From assembly GCA_037724045.1 (NCBI GenBank), contig JBBJOW010000004.1, forward strand, positions 34,109-98,108: DNA of 64,000 nt. The letters run 5' to 3'. A program made the translations under genes and the position numbers. Shown here piece by piece: positions 8,967 to 17,174 of the stretch. The notes beneath the pieces were generated by a model that saw nothing but the letters and a program-made list of their open reading frames with translations, was not told where the DNA came from and did no database searches. Each line of letters opens with the position of its first letter. The first letter of the stretch is position 1. The DNA comes from DATLGB01 sp037724045 (GTDB taxonomy: Bacteria > Actinomycetota > Thermoleophilia > Solirubrobacterales > Solirubrobacteraceae).

Positions 8967-9007
8967 TTGACAGTACTCCGCGGCGCGTAGTAGTCTGCGC
9001 CGCAGAC
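8967..9007 (+). promoter_or_regulatory. promoter and probable PadR autoregulatory operator
   Basis: A perfect -35 hexamer TTGACA at 8967-8972 is followed, 17-18 bases on, by a -10-like TAGTCT at 8991. A perfect inverted repeat with 7-base arms, GTCTGCG-C-CGCAGAC (8993-9007), covers the -10 region and ends just before the ATG at 9008. The transcript would therefore be nearly leaderless. A palindrome over the core promoter is the arrangement expected of an autorepressing PadR regulator. Confidence 0.6.
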
Positions 9008-9343
9008 ATGGATAAGAGCCAGCTACTCCGCGGCGCGCTCGACGGCGCAGTGCTCGCAGTGACAGCCGAAAGCGACGCCTATGGCTACGACGTCCTGCGC
9101 CGCCTTCGTAGCGCCGGCCTCTCGGACGTCGGTGACGCGTCGGTCTACGGCACGCTGCGCCGCCTCTACACGGGCGGAGCCCTCACGTCCTACATGATCC
9201 CTTCAGAGGAGGGGCCGGCCCGCCGCTACTACGGCATAACTGACCGCGGCCGCGACCAGCTGGCTGAGGCTCGCGTGACCTGGCAGGAGTTCTCGCGGGC
9301 GCTCGGCGCCGTGCTCGACAACAAGGTGGAATCGCCCGCATGA
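9008..9343 (+). CDS. PadR family transcriptional regulator
   Basis: 111 residues with the PadR winged-helix pattern: L-L-R-G-A-L-D-G-A-V-L-A-V at the N-terminus, Y-G-Y-D-V-L-R-R-L, then V-Y-G-T-L-R-R-L-Y-T-G-G-A-L and R-R-Y-Y-G-I-T-D-R-G-R-D. It is a small PadR with no long C-terminal extension. The downstream HAAS-domain gene overlaps it by four bases (ATGA), the usual PadR/HAAS partnership. The palindrome in its promoter suggests that it represses its own operon; the inducing signal is unknown. Confidence 0.9.
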   Translation: MDKSQLLRGALDGAVLAVTAESDAYGYDVLRRLRSAGLSDVGDASVYGTLRRLYTGGALTSYMIPSEEGPARRYYGITDRGRDQLAEARVTWQEFSRALGAVLDNKVESPA

Positions 9344-10203
9344 CCATGACCACGATCCCCGACGACGCCCGGGTTTACCTCGCGGCGGTCCGCTCGCGGC
9401 TGGACGATCTGCCGGCCGACGAGCGCGAGGACTTGCTCGCCGACGTCGAGTCCGCGGTCCTCGACAGCGCCGACGAGACCGATGCGCCGATCGCCGCGCG
9501 GCTGGGCTCACCCGAGCGCTTTGCGGACGAGCTGCGTACCGCCGCTGGACTGCCGCCACGCACCGACCCTCCGCCGTCGAGTCTGAGCCTGCGGAATCGT
9601 CTCGCTCCGTGGGCGGCTCGCCTCGAGGACGCGCGCGAGCTGCTGCCGTTGTGGTGGGTGGCGCGCGCGATCGTGGCGGTCGGCGCCGGCGCCCTCATCG
9701 CCGGCGACACCTACGACGACGGCTACCTCCCCGGTTCAATCTGGACCGCGGCAGCGGCCGTCGCTGTGTCCGTCGCGATCGGGCTCCGTCACCTGCGGCG
9801 CACCCGGCTCACCGTGCTGGCCAACGTTGCGCTTGTGCTCGCCGCGCTTCCGGTCCTCACGTTCGTCGCCGACCGGGCGGCCGCGGACGACTATGTCCCG
9901 TACGCTTCCTTCACGCCGAACGGCATCGCCTACGACGGCGCGCCCGTGCGCAACCTCTTCGCCTTCGATCGCGAGGGCCGGTTGCTCACCGACGTCCGCC
10001 TCTACAACCAGGACGGCCTGCCGCTGGACATCGGCCGCGGCCAGCGTGATCCCGGTCGCCGCGTCGTGCGCACGCGCGGCGGCGCACCCGAGCTCAACGC
10101 CTTCCCCGTCCGCTACTTCGAGCCCGGTACGCGCCGCATCGCGCAGCCCCGCGCCGGCGTGCCGCGCGCGCCGCAGCCGCTCGCCGGCGACCCGATGCCG
10201 TGA
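9340..10203 (+). CDS. HAAS-domain (DUF1700-like) membrane protein
   Basis: 287 residues. The N-terminal ~65 residues form the alpha-helical HAAS domain (Y-L-A-A-V-R-S-R-L-D-D-L, then E-R-E-D-L-L-A-D-V-E-S-A-V, then R-L-G-S-P-E-R-F-A-D-E-L) seen in proteins encoded beside PadR regulators. Three or so hydrophobic segments follow between residues ~105 and 185, then a soluble C-terminal domain of ~100 residues. The family is thought to act in membrane or permease-linked signalling, but its molecular role is not established. Translation is coupled to the PadR gene. Confidence 0.75.
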   Translation: MTMTTIPDDARVYLAAVRSRLDDLPADEREDLLADVESAVLDSADETDAPIAARLGSPERFADELRTAAGLPPRTDPPPSSLSLRNRLAPWAARLEDARELLPLWWVARAIVAVGAGALIAGDTYDDGYLPGSIWTAAAAVAVSVAIGLRHLRRTRLTVLANVALVLAALPVLTFVADRAAADDYVPYASFTPNGIAYDGAPVRNLFAFDREGRLLTDVRLYNQDGLPLDIGRGQRDPGRRVVRTRGGAPELNAFPVRYFEPGTRRIAQPRAGVPRAPQPLAGDPMP

Positions 10204-10519
10204 GTCATCTCACTCGACAACATGCTCCCCCGGCCGCTTCCAGCCCGTACTCCACCGTCGCCTTCCAGTACGACCGAAGTCTGAGACCACCACGCGTGTA
10301 CTGAGGAGGGCTCTCTCCGACTGGCCGGTTGGGGTGCTCGTTTCACTCGGACCGCAGCGGCGAACCAAGGACAAGATGTTTCCCCGCGTCGCACCACCGA
10401 CCGCTTCCGCTCCCGGATGGGCCTGCGTCCTTTTACAGGTTCGACTGGTGACCGTGGTCGTCTCGGCCATCAGGCGCCGAGATCAACGGATCACGCCCCC
10501 CTTCCCAGGCTTGTAACGC
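10204..10519. other. gap between convergent genes, nothing recognised
   Basis: About 316 bases between the HAAS gene and the convergent DUF4232-like gene. No frame here has a convincing protein pattern, no RNA gene was recognised, and no clear terminator hairpin was found. A short direct duplication (cttcccaggcttgtaa / ttcccaggctcgtaa) lies at about 10501-10540, spanning the end of the next gene. Confidence 0.4.
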
Positions 10520-11068
10520 TCACCTTCCCAGGCTCGTAATGCTCACCGAACGGCCGTGCAGACGGAAGTCGTGGCCGAATTTGTCGCGACGCAACCTGAC
10601 GTGAAAGCGCTTCGACCTGCCTGGCAACTTGATGACTGCTCGTCGGTAGAGTCGAGACTTGCCCGTGGGGGAGTTGCCGAACGTGACCACGAACCCCACG
10701 TGCTCACCCCGTCGAATGCGCTGGCTACGGATCGGGCCGATCACCCCGTAAGCTTCGCGGCGGTCGTGAACCGATCGCGTTGGAATGCGGCGGCCCTGCG
10801 CGACGAGAGTGAAGTCTGGGACGCCCTTCATCACGCAGGCGCGCTTCGTCCGACTGGAAACTGTGAAGCCCGCAAGGCGGATTCCGTTCGCTGGCGAGAT
10901 GCCGCGGTACTTCACCGACAACTTCCCGCAGTTGTGCCGGCTCTTCGCCGTGTGTGCCTGGACCGGGCCGGATCCGCTCTGCAGCACAGCCGCGAAGCAG
11001 ATGCCGAGCGCCAGCAACGGCCGAAGCACGGCAGCGCGCAACGGCGACGGCGGGCTCATTGCGTTCAT
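10520..11068 (-). CDS. secreted DUF4232-like protein
   Basis: About 182 residues from ATG 11068; GTG 11086 in the same frame is possible. A signal peptide (L-R-P-L-L-A-L-G-I-C-F-A-A-V-L) ends near V-Q-A-H. The mature part has two cysteines in the pattern C-G-K-L ... R-A-C-V-M-K-G-V-P-D-F-T-L-V, which resembles DUF4232 domains (exported, actinobacterial, disulfide-bonded, function unknown). The basic C-terminal half is V-R-L-R-R-D-like. It is isolated from its neighbours. Confidence 0.55.
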   Translation of the reverse strand: MNAMSPPSPLRAAVLRPLLALGICFAAVLQSGSGPVQAHTAKSRHNCGKLSVKYRGISPANGIRLAGFTVSSRTKRACVMKGVPDFTLVAQGRRIPTRSVHDRREAYGVIGPIRSQRIRRGEHVGFVVTFGNSPTGKSRLYRRAVIKLPGRSKRFHVRLRRDKFGHDFRLHGRSVSITSLGR

Positions 11069-11437
11069 GGTCTCGCGTCCCGTCACCCTTGGCCGAACGG
11101 GCTGACATTCGCCATGGTGGTGAGCGGCGGGAGGCTGGCCAGAGAGTCAAGCCTGCGACCGGAAACCGGAAGGCACGTGGAGTGCTCGTTGCGCGAGCTT
11201 TTCAAGATCAGGTCCGCGCCGGCTGACCCGACGAATGTGAGCGGTCCGCCGGCCAGCGGCCCGGATTCTGTAGCAGCCGGACGACGGCGTGCTGCGTGGC
11301 GATGGGCCATGCCGTCATTGTCGCAGCGCGTCACGGGATGTCCACTACCAGCCGCGGAAGTCGAGGGCGGTGCCCGGTCGCACTCGGGTCATCGCTGCCG
11401 CGCACGCAGCCTGCTTGCACGCCGAGAGGACCTCGGA
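11069..11437. other. gap between reverse-strand genes, nothing recognised
   Basis: About 370 bases holding no frame with credible codon use or motifs on either strand, and no RNA or repeat that I can identify. It includes the upstream region of the DUF4232-like gene, but no clear promoter hexamers were seen. Confidence 0.4.
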
Positions 11438-12062
11438 TCAGAGCGCGCGTCCCTGCGGAGCTCCATCCTCGGTCCAGTACACGAATCCGGGTATGAGCGC
11501 GACGGACTCGGGGTCGATCTGGGGTGACGTATCGAGCACTTCGAGCTCATCCCGGTTATCGGGGTAGGCGATGTTGACCGCCCAGGCGCGAGTGGGATCC
11601 TCGGCGTCGCGGGCGGCCCATGCCACCGTCCCGTTCGCAATGAGGCGCAACGGAGAAACCGTAGGCGCGGTGCCTTCCTCGAATTGGCCTTCGAAGGCCG
11701 TGGCGTCGATAACCCGTCGCCCCGAACGGGCGTTCAAGACGATTACGGACGTGAAGAGCGCGCGGTCGCTCGTGAAGTTCGGGTCGGTGAAGCGATACGC
11801 GACAAACCGGCCCGCGATCGCGTCAACCTGTTTGATGCCCGGGATCACGGACAGGGCGGGTTGTCCGTCCGCTCGGGATGAAACAGGCCCGATAGCCCCG
11901 GCGCTTGGCGTCGGTCCTGTACACGTGCACCCGTTCGGTTCGGAGCACCGTTTCCGAGCCGACGGCCTTGCATCGCTCGGCTGCTGCCGCGCTCGGCAGC
12001 GCTCCGGACGGCATCAGGCTCGCAGCGGCCACCGTCACTAGGAGAAGCGTCAGTCGATGCAC
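11438..12062 (-). pseudogene. frameshifted exported beta-propeller-like protein
   Basis: Two adjacent frames join into one protein. From GTG 12062 the first frame gives a signal peptide (L-T-L-L-L-V-T-V-A-A-A-S) and then E-R-C-K-A-V-G-S-E-T-V-L, V-Y-R-T and A-C-F-I-P-S-G-R, stopping soon after. The second frame picks up near 11880 and reads I-P-G-I-K-Q-V-D-A-I-A-G-R-F-V-A-Y, V-L-N-A-R-S-G-R-R, G-T-V-A-W-A-A and D-P-E-S-V-A-L to a stop at 11438. The order matches a Solirubrobacterales family of short exported proteins. The register is lost by one base around 11860-11885, by decay or sequence error. Confidence 0.6.
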
Positions 12063-12202
12063 TGCGCTCGCGCCTGTTCGTCTCGTTCGGTCTTGTAGAC
12101 GCAGTAGACCTCGGTCGTCCCCGGATCGGTCTTCTCTCGCACCAGGCCGGTGCATCGCTGCCATACCGGAAAGATGATTGCAGGCGGCTGCCGCAACGGC
12201 AC
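12050..12202 (-). CDS. possible small cysteine-containing exported peptide
   Basis: A 50-residue frame from GTG 12202 that ends inside the start of the broken gene downstream, so the two would be translationally linked. It begins with a mildly hydrophobic stretch (P-P-A-I-I-F-P-V-W) and then has three cysteines in a charged sequence (Q-R-C-T-G, Y-C-V-Y-K-T-E, A-Q-C-I-D). No family recognised. It could be chance coding. Confidence 0.3.
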   Translation of the reverse strand: MPLRQPPAIIFPVWQRCTGLVREKTDPGTTEVYCVYKTERDEQARAQCID

Positions 12203-12360
12203 GAGCGAGACGGAAACGGACGTGATCGCAACGGGCCGAGCGCGAGCGCTGGAACCGAACTGCCCTTGCGGCTGCCGCTCCTGTCTCCAAGCGACACAGC
12301 ATGTCCGTTCACCTACGGCTCCCCTAGCTGAAGCGGTAGTGGCTTCGACATGATGAGACC

Positions 12361-12798
12361 GTGCGCTGGATCCTCGCCGCGACCGCAACCTGTTCGCTGG
12401 CAGCGCCGCTGGTGCCGTCCGCGCCGGCTCAGGCGCAAGACTCGGTGATCATCACGGACCCGTTCATGGTCGAGACACGACCTGGGCCGTGGGAGCGCCC
12501 GCAGCGCGCGAGCGGCTTCAAGCCCACGAGGGTGAGACCAGATACCCGCGCGGTCCGAATCCAGCTACGGACGCTTGGTTGCCGCAGGGTCAACCGGGTC
12601 AGGGTCGTGCGGAACCGCCGCGCCATCGTGATCACGGTGATCTACGACTCCCTCATCCCCACCGCGCCGTACTACGTGCCATGTCCGCCACCAGGAAGCG
12701 CGATCCGCAAGGTCTCGCTGAAGGGCAAGCTCGGGCACCGATCAATCAAGGACGGGTCGCGCAAACCGCCGAAGGTCCGTTACCCCGCACCACGCTGA
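12361..12798 (+). CDS. secreted hypothetical protein
   Basis: 145 residues from GTG 12361, with a clear signal peptide (M-R-W-I-L-A-A-T-A-T-C-S-L-A) ending A-Q-A-Q-D. The mature part is basic, with T-L-G-C-R-R-V-N and V-P-C-P-P-P-G as likely disulfide partners, and a C-terminus rich in K, R and P. No enzyme motif is visible. It is divergent from the broken gene to the left, and a degraded fragment of another exported protein follows immediately. Confidence 0.5.
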   Translation: MRWILAATATCSLAAPLVPSAPAQAQDSVIITDPFMVETRPGPWERPQRASGFKPTRVRPDTRAVRIQLRTLGCRRVNRVRVVRNRRAIVITVIYDSLIPTAPYYVPCPPPGSAIRKVSLKGKLGHRSIKDGSRKPPKVRYPAPR

Positions 12799-12800
12799 GT

Positions 12801-12998
12801 GGCATCCCCTTCAGCCTGCGCTTCTGCAAGCCTCAAAGCGGCAGTCGGACCGAACTCAGGGGGTCACGCCAGCGGGTCAAGACCGTCGTCGTCGAGCTGG
12901 ACTACCCGGAGCTGGCGTCGAGCGCGAGCCTCTCCCAGGGCTTCGTCTACGTGTCCCGCTTCGCAGACGGGTACCGCATCTGGCACCGCGCGCACTGA
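12801..12998 (+). pseudogene. fragment of an exported hypothetical protein
   Basis: Directly after the stop of the previous gene, a frame without a usable start reads G-I-P-F-S-L-R-F-C-K-P, then V-K-T-V-V-V-E-L-D-Y-P and F-V-Y-V-S-R-F-A-D-G-Y-R-I-W to a stop at 12996. The residue pattern looks like a genuine C-terminal domain, but nothing upstream in frame is coding-like. I read it as the remnant of a truncated gene, or as a continuation of the preceding gene lost by frameshift. Confidence 0.35.
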
Positions 12999-13007
12999 CC
13001 GGGCTGG

Positions 13008-14042
13008 CTACTTCGCGCGGATCGGCGCGCCTGGCGTGCCGCCGCACTCGAGCTTGGGTGCCTCCGCGCGCTTGCGCGAGGCGCCGCGGATGCAGCCCTG
13101 CGCGTCGCGGCGCCTCGGGAGGAGGAACTCGCGCAGGTCGTCGAGGTTCTCCCGCGTTGGCGGCAGCCACTCGATCAGCCTCACGATCTGCTCGGACTCG
13201 GACTCGATGACTCTGCCGCCGGGAAGCATGGTGTCACCCGGTCCGTCGTCGACCAGCCGGCTCCCAAGCGGGTCCCCGGTCTCGCGGTCGATGTAGTACG
13301 CCGTCGTCGGCCCGGGATTCTCGAAGAGGAGCTTGCCCTCCGTGTCCCGGCCCTTCACGATCTGCGTGTGCAGGTAGCGACGCGCCGGCCGGCCGGCGAA
13401 CGTCACGTCGCCGTCCGGGTCGAGGTCCCCCTGCTCGTACCGGCGTCGGAACTCCTCGATGAAGCCGCGCTGCTCCTCGCGGATCACCCTGGCCGAGTCG
13501 CCGTTGTCCGAGGCGCGGACGATTCGATAGCTGCCGTCAGCCGAGACCTGTCGCATTACGCCGTTGGCGACAACGTGATCAAGCGCCTGCCCGCGACCCG
13601 CCGTGCCGGGTCCGCCGTAGCGGTTGAGCGTGTGCGACTCCGTGCCTCGGTGCCACTGCTCCACACGTCCGATCGTCTCGACCGTCACCTCGCCGGTCTC
13701 AACGAATTCGCGCGTACTTACGAAGGTGACAACCGTGTGGAGGATCTTGCCGGGGCGTGGGTTCGTCTGCGCGTATGCGCGCGAGGCCAGCGCGAGATCA
13801 CCAAGCTCGCGGACAGGCTCTACCCGTTCGTCGTTAGTGAGCAGCGCTGCCAACCCGCCGGCCAGCGCCACGGCGGCGGCGGCGACCAGCGGCACGAACC
13901 GCAGGGGTGACCGTGCCGCGCGCGGCCGCGCGGGCGACCGCTTGTCGTCGACGATCCGGGCAAGCAGCTCCTCGTTGCAATCGGGGTCGTGGCCAGCCGC
14001 AGGGTCCGCGCTAGCGAAACGCCGCATCGTCGAGTCGCTCAT
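13008..14042 (-). CDS. membrane protein partner of ECF sigma factor
   Basis: 344 residues from ATG 14042, whose ATGA overlaps the sigma stop. The cytoplasmic N-terminus (~60 residues, with H-D-P-D-C-N-E-E-L-L-A) precedes one membrane span (L-V-A-A-A-A-V-A-L-A-G-G-L-A-A-L-L). The extracytoplasmic part resembles the CU044_5270-type proteins found with actinobacterial ECF factors: V-T-V-E-T-I-G-R-V-E-Q-W, then T-T-A-Y-Y-I-D-R-E-T-G-D-P-L-G-S. The last ~40 residues are cysteine-containing and basic. It is a probable sensor or anti-sigma factor by position. Confidence 0.75.
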   Translation of the reverse strand: MSDSTMRRFASADPAAGHDPDCNEELLARIVDDKRSPARPRAARSPLRFVPLVAAAAVALAGGLAALLTNDERVEPVRELGDLALASRAYAQTNPRPGKILHTVVTFVSTREFVETGEVTVETIGRVEQWHRGTESHTLNRYGGPGTAGRGQALDHVVANGVMRQVSADGSYRIVRASDNGDSARVIREEQRGFIEEFRRRYEQGDLDPDGDVTFAGRPARRYLHTQIVKGRDTEGKLLFENPGPTTAYYIDRETGDPLGSRLVDDGPGDTMLPGGRVIESESEQIVRLIEWLPPTRENLDDLREFLLPRRRDAQGCIRGASRKRAEAPKLECGGTPGAPIRAK

Positions 14043-14587
14043 AGGTTGCTTTCCTCGGTGGGCGTTGGGATGGGATGCGCTACGCGGGAAGGTTGATCGG
14101 CGGAGAGCGCTGCCGCGAGCCGGCGACGGGCGCGCGAAAGGCGCATCGCGAACGCGACACGGGAGGTTCCGCACACGCGGGCCGCTTGGCGCTGGTCGAG
14201 GCCCTCCCACCCAACTAGTCGCAGTGCTTCACGGTCGTGCTCGGATAGGGAGTTGAATGCGCGCCGGATGAGGTCGCGCTCACCAAGCGCATCAGCGGGA
14301 TCACGCGCGCTCAGCCACCCAACGGCTGCGATATTCGCTTGCTTGTCGACGCCGCTTCCAACGGAACGGCGCTTCGCGGCGATGACATTGCGCGCCACCA
14401 CGTAGAGCCACGGCAGAGCATCCCTGGGGACCGCATCAAGTCGCCGCCAGGCCGTCGCGAATGTCTCCGCGACCACCTCCTCGACGCTGTCGCGGTCGAT
14501 ACGCCTATGGGCAAAGCGGACGATCGCGCCGTAATGCGCCCTGTAGAGCGCCTCGAAGCGCTGCGCGTCAGGATCCGCTGCGCCCAC
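14039..14587 (-). CDS. ECF-type RNA polymerase sigma factor
   Basis: 182 residues from GTG 14587. Region 2 shows F-E-A-L-Y-R-A-H-Y and V-E-E-V-V-A-E-T-F-A-T-A-W-R-R, region 2.4 shows W-L-Y-V-V-A-R-N-V-I, and region 4 shows L-S-E-H-D-R-E-A-L-R-L and R-Q-A-A-R-V-C-G-T-S-R-V-A-F-A-M-R-L-S-R-A-R. This subgroup typically pairs with CU044_5270-type membrane proteins, as here. It is divergent from the sigma gene at 14984, across a gap of ~400 bases. Confidence 0.9.
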   Translation of the reverse strand: MGAADPDAQRFEALYRAHYGAIVRFAHRRIDRDSVEEVVAETFATAWRRLDAVPRDALPWLYVVARNVIAAKRRSVGSGVDKQANIAAVGWLSARDPADALGERDLIRRAFNSLSEHDREALRLVGWEGLDQRQAARVCGTSRVAFAMRLSRARRRLAAALSADQPSRVAHPIPTPTEESNL

Positions 14588-14983
14588 ACGACGACTATGT
14601 CGCGAGGGCCGGAGATGTAACGCCCGATGGTTGGCTTCATCTCCTGCATGCCGTTGAAAGCAAGACGCTCCGTTGACGGCGACGACCCGCGGGCTCCGGA
14701 TCTATGCCGAACAGGTCACGCGAATCGCCGGGTTGCTCGACTCGACCTGTCTCCATCATTTGGCCTGTACCGCTGAAGCCATGTTCGGTTCCGGGAAGTG
14801 CGTCCTCGTGTGACCGGCGGCCCGGCGCAGGCCGGACGGCCGCCGTTGTAAGTGCCGGATTGACGGCCGCCGTCGTGTGGGTTGCCATCGGCACCGCATA
14901 AACGGACAATCCGTGTCCACAGCCCTGGACCGAATTCGAGAACCTCACTGTCACAGAACACCATCGACACGCGACTACTAGAC
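14588..14983. other. divergent intergenic region between two ECF sigma operons
   Basis: About 396 bases between sigma genes pointing away from each other, so both promoters must lie here. No protein-like frame was found. Sequence such as ttgac near 14672 and 14859 could be -35 elements, but I cannot assign matching -10 elements with confidence. Confidence 0.4.
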
Positions 14984-15541
14984 GTGAGGCCGCTGGATCA
15001 GGCAACCGACGAGGAGCTGTTTCGACTCGGGGCCGAAAACGAGGAGGCGTTCGTAGCGCTCTACCGGCGTCACGCCCGTCCGCTGCTTGCGTACTACGCC
15101 CGACGTACGTCCGATCCTGAACTCGCCGCTGACGCGTGCGCCGAGGCCTTCGCAGTGCTAGCTCATCATGTACTTGCCGGCAAGAAACCGCCGAGATCCG
15201 TTTCGGGTTGGTTGTACGGCACTGCTCGACACAAGGTCGCTGACGCGCAACGGCACGGATACGCCGAGGCGCGTGCGCGCGCCCGACTCGGTATCCCCCG
15301 GCTGGAGCTGACGGACGTCGGTATCGAGGCGGTGCACCGGGCGGCGACGGAGACTCTCGTCACCGCCGCCCTGAATGATCTCCCGAAGGCCCAACGGGAT
15401 GCCATCGAAGCGCGAGTCGTGCGCGACGCGCCTTACGAAACGATCGCGCGAACGCAGGATGTCAGCCCCACGACCGCACGCCAACGTGTGGCTCGCGGCT
15501 TAGCGAAGCTTCGGACAACTGTCGAAAGGCCGACTGAATGA
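14984..15541 (+). CDS. ECF-type RNA polymerase sigma factor
   Basis: 185 residues from GTG 14984 (V-R-P-L-D-Q-A-T-D-E-E-L-F). The in-frame sequence upstream is not coding-like. Region 2 shows F-V-A-L-Y-R-R-H-A and A-A-D-A-C-A-E-A-F-A-V-L, region 2.4 shows W-L-Y-G-T-A-R-H-K-V-A-D, and region 4 shows L-P-K-A-Q-R-D-A-I and T-A-R-Q-R-V-A-R-G-L-A-K-L. It is related to the sigma factors at 5221 and 6861 by the R-Q-R-V-x-R-G-L motif. The partner gene overlaps by four bases. Confidence 0.9.
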   Translation: MRPLDQATDEELFRLGAENEEAFVALYRRHARPLLAYYARRTSDPELAADACAEAFAVLAHHVLAGKKPPRSVSGWLYGTARHKVADAQRHGYAEARARARLGIPRLELTDVGIEAVHRAATETLVTAALNDLPKAQRDAIEARVVRDAPYETIARTQDVSPTTARQRVARGLAKLRTTVERPTE

Positions 15542-16296
15542 GAACCGACGACCCAATAGCTGACCTCGAACGCGAGCTGGTGGCTGGATATCGGCGAGAG
15601 CGAGCGCGCGCTCATCTGGCACCGTGGCGGCGCATACGCGTTGGGGGGCCGGCGCTTAGATTCGGCGCGCTCGGCGTGGTGATGGCCTGCATCCTCGGGA
15701 CGGTCGGACTCATCTATCAAGGCGAGCCTGAAGAACGCTCGCTTCAAGCTGCCGACCTCGGTGATGCCGTCCCCTCCGCGGTAGATCCAGGCGCACCCGG
15801 GCCGAACGCTGAGCCTTACGCCGAGCCAGTTCGTTTCCGTAGCCTTCCTCCAGGTTGGACGCAGAGCGATAGCGGTAGCCAGAGGATTACTGCCCACCCG
15901 GGCGCCAAGACTTGGACGCTCGTGACTAGCTGGCCATACGTGGAGAACCCCCGAGGTGCTGCTCACGTCCTGCCAGAGAACGAATTCTTCATGCAAATCA
16001 GTCTGCTCCGAAGCCAGTTTCAGGACACGGCCAAGGGCGACCTGTGCAAGGGGGTAGCTCCCTCGGGTCAATACCCGAATTTGAACCTTCAGGAGGTGTC
16101 GTTCAACGAGGCCGACAGAGTCGATCCAGGCTTTACCGGATTGCCCGAGTATCGAGTTCAGGGCTCGTTCGAAACCGAGTACTACATCGAGATCCGGCTT
16201 GTGGTCAGAGAATTGCCGGCCAGCGAGGACTCGCTAGCGGCGGCAGAGAGGGCCCTCGCCGGTCTGGAGCTTCCAGACTGGCCAGATCGGTGCTGA
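15538..16296 (+). CDS. single-span membrane protein, ECF partner
   Basis: 252 residues; ATGA overlap with the sigma gene. A basic N-terminus precedes one membrane span (L-R-F-G-A-L-G-V-V-M-A-C-I-L-G-T-V-G-L). The extracytoplasmic part contains F-R-S-L-P-P-G-W, then L-V-T-S-W-P-Y and a late Y-Y-I-E-I-R-L-V-V-R, with two cysteines (G-D-L-C-K-G and the C-terminal residue). This domain resembles the exported protein at 1808 (P-A-G-W ... L-V-A-F-G) more than the P-D-G-V type. Its last ~90 bases overlap an antisense broken gene. Confidence 0.65.
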   Translation: MRTDDPIADLERELVAGYRRERARAHLAPWRRIRVGGPALRFGALGVVMACILGTVGLIYQGEPEERSLQAADLGDAVPSAVDPGAPGPNAEPYAEPVRFRSLPPGWTQSDSGSQRITAHPGAKTWTLVTSWPYVENPRGAAHVLPENEFFMQISLLRSQFQDTAKGDLCKGVAPSGQYPNLNLQEVSFNEADRVDPGFTGLPEYRVQGSFETEYYIEIRLVVRELPASEDSLAAAERALAGLELPDWPDRC

Positions 16297-17069
16297 GCGT
16301 CTGCGGCTCAATAGCGTCTCGGAGTACGTGTTTGATGGTTTCTGTTGCTCCCTTCGCGATTGCCCGACTCGAGCGATCAACGCACGCAACGTACCGACCA
16401 AGATGCAGGGACTCGTGATCAACAGACGACGACGAGATGTCGAGGTTGGCGAGCATCGCTTGCTCGCGCTCGCGCCGTTCGGCTTGGAAGCGCTCGAGGG
16501 CCTCTTGCTGTTCCTGCTCAGTCCGCGTGTCGTCCTCAAAAGGGGCGTAGAAAACGCCGGTGCTGACCTCGTAGCCGCAACGCACGCAGACGACCACGCC
16601 GTTGTTCTTCAGAGGTCCGTTGTTGGAGCTGGAAAGCCCGCGTGAGCCTTCGAGCGCGACGATGTACTCCCATGCGTCTCCTGCGCAGGCGGGGCAGCGC
16701 TCCGTTGCGTCATGGACCGGCTCGCGCAGCCACTCCGATGGCAACTGCGGTCGCACGATCGCGCCGTCATCGCCGATGAAGCACACGGGCAGCCGATGGC
16801 GCTCGACCGCGGTCACGTAGAGCCAGGCCCGAGAGCCAGCCCCGGCCTCGGTGAACGTGCCGTCGAATAGCACCACCGTTGCGCGCGTCGCACCACGCGG
16901 AAGCCGGCCTCCGTGCGCCAGCGGCCGTCGCTCAACCCCTGCATCGCACGCGCCCGGCCCGGATCACCGGCTAGCCCGTGCCGGGCCCGGACTCGACATC
17001 CCCGAGCCAGTAACCGTCGCTGCCACGGAAGACCGCAGCCCCCTCGCACGTCACCAGCGTCTCAGTCAT
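16205..17069 (-). pseudogene. zinc-ribbon protein gene broken by two frame changes
   Basis: Three frames in succession look coding. From ATG 17069: T-L-V-T-C-E-G-A-A-V-F-R and G-Y-W-L-G-D-V-E, ending at a TAG at 16971. A second frame from ~16975 to ~16890: G-D-P-G-R-A-R-A-M-Q-G-L-S-D-G-R-W. A third from ~16890 onward: V-V-L-F-D-G-T-F, then R-C-P-A-C-A-G-D and V-V-C-V-R-C-G-Y-E, a four-cysteine zinc ribbon, then a charged helix and a tail. Strong GC third-position use in each piece supports one ancestral gene. The tail overlaps the opposite-strand gene at 15538. Confidence 0.55.
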
Positions 17070-17174
17070 TCAACGTATTATGGGTGGGTGGTGTCTTCGC
17101 GGTTGCGCTCGCGCACCATGACCCAGGTTGCCGCCCCAAGTGTCGATGCTAAGCCGCTCGCCCCGAGTGCAGGC

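Noticed and set aside
10559..11527. Forward frame of over 300 codons opposite the DUF4232-like gene
   Set aside because: Antisense to a gene with a signal peptide and a disulfide-type domain; no recognisable motif.
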